A DNA stretch of 12,349 bases, from positions 1 through 12,349 of the forward strand of contig DBFBGQ010000130.1 in the NCBI GenBank assembly GCA_048201975.1, given 5' to 3'. This stretch comes from Egerieenecus sp048201975. Its GTDB lineage: Bacteria > Bacillota > Clostridia > Christensenellales > Aristaeellaceae. A program made the translations under genes and the position numbers. Numbering within the stretch: position 1 is the first letter of the stretch; each line of letters begins with the position of its first letter. The notes under the pieces were generated by a model. It was given only the letters and a program-made list of their open reading frames with translations. It made no database searches and was not told the origin of the DNA. Below, piece after piece: positions 12,328 to 12,349 of this stretch.

Positions 12328-12349
12328 CGCACGCCCGCAGGCGGGCGAA

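Larger units (their letters stand above)
11712..12349. other. 638-bp gene-free, hairpin-rich region at the right edge
   Basis: No gene is supported after lysR. The region holds, in order, a 108-bp structured tandem duplication (11718-11933), a terminator (11955-11988), a short unstructured stretch (11989-12025), then at least six consecutive hairpins between 12026 and 12327, one of them being copy 2 of the dispersed repeat. The last bases contain GCCCG/CGGGC (from about 12333) and are cut by the window edge. Open frames crossing the repeats lack ribosome binding sites and follow the repeat period, so they are treated as spurious. Confidence 0.75.

Overview
The window is GC-rich bacterial DNA with the gene content, Shine-Dalgarno sites and intergenic style of a high-GC, probably gut-associated member of the Clostridia (Firmicutes/Bacillota). 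That assignment is an inference from the protein sequences and the GC-rich hairpin repeats between genes; I cannot name a genus. Six protein-coding genes are well supported, and about 1.3 kb of non-coding sequence is unusually rich in inverted repeats.

Left block, minus strand (240-3317): three genes in one probable operon, transcribed in the order PfkB-family sugar kinase, exodeoxyribonuclease III (xth), RarA/MgsA AAA+ ATPase. The kinase and xth overlap by four bases (ATGA), and rarA follows 31 bp after xth with a perfect AAGGAGG. Two of the three act in DNA repair and replication-fork maintenance. Divergently, after 130 bp holding an extended -10 promoter, lies dnaE (3448-7011), a DNA polymerase III alpha subunit whose PHP domain keeps all nine metal ligands. 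Ninety bases downstream on the same strand is a gene for a secreted protein (7102-8649) with a signal peptide, a trypsin-like domain that has lost its catalytic residues, a four-copy 19-residue acidic/proline repeat and C-terminal beta-sandwich-like domains.

Right block: a CPA2/Kef-type cation:proton antiporter (9130-10674, minus) with an unusual 115-residue lysine/alanine/proline-rich tail is divergent from a LysR-type regulator (10824-11711, plus). Their candidate promoters sit back to back with abutting -35 boxes, the classical layout in which a LysR protein controls its neighbour and itself.

Non-coding DNA: 1-239, 8650-9129 and 11712-12349 contain no gene I can support. They hold many hairpins, a 59-bp dispersed repeat present twice (8796-8854 and 12110-12168) whose hairpin shows a compensatory base-pair change, and a 108-bp structured unit in tandem (11718-11933). 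These repeats, the antiporter tail and the pseudo-protease are the parts most worth a second look. I see no CRISPR array, transposase, prophage gene, tRNA or rRNA, and no clear multi-gene novel system.
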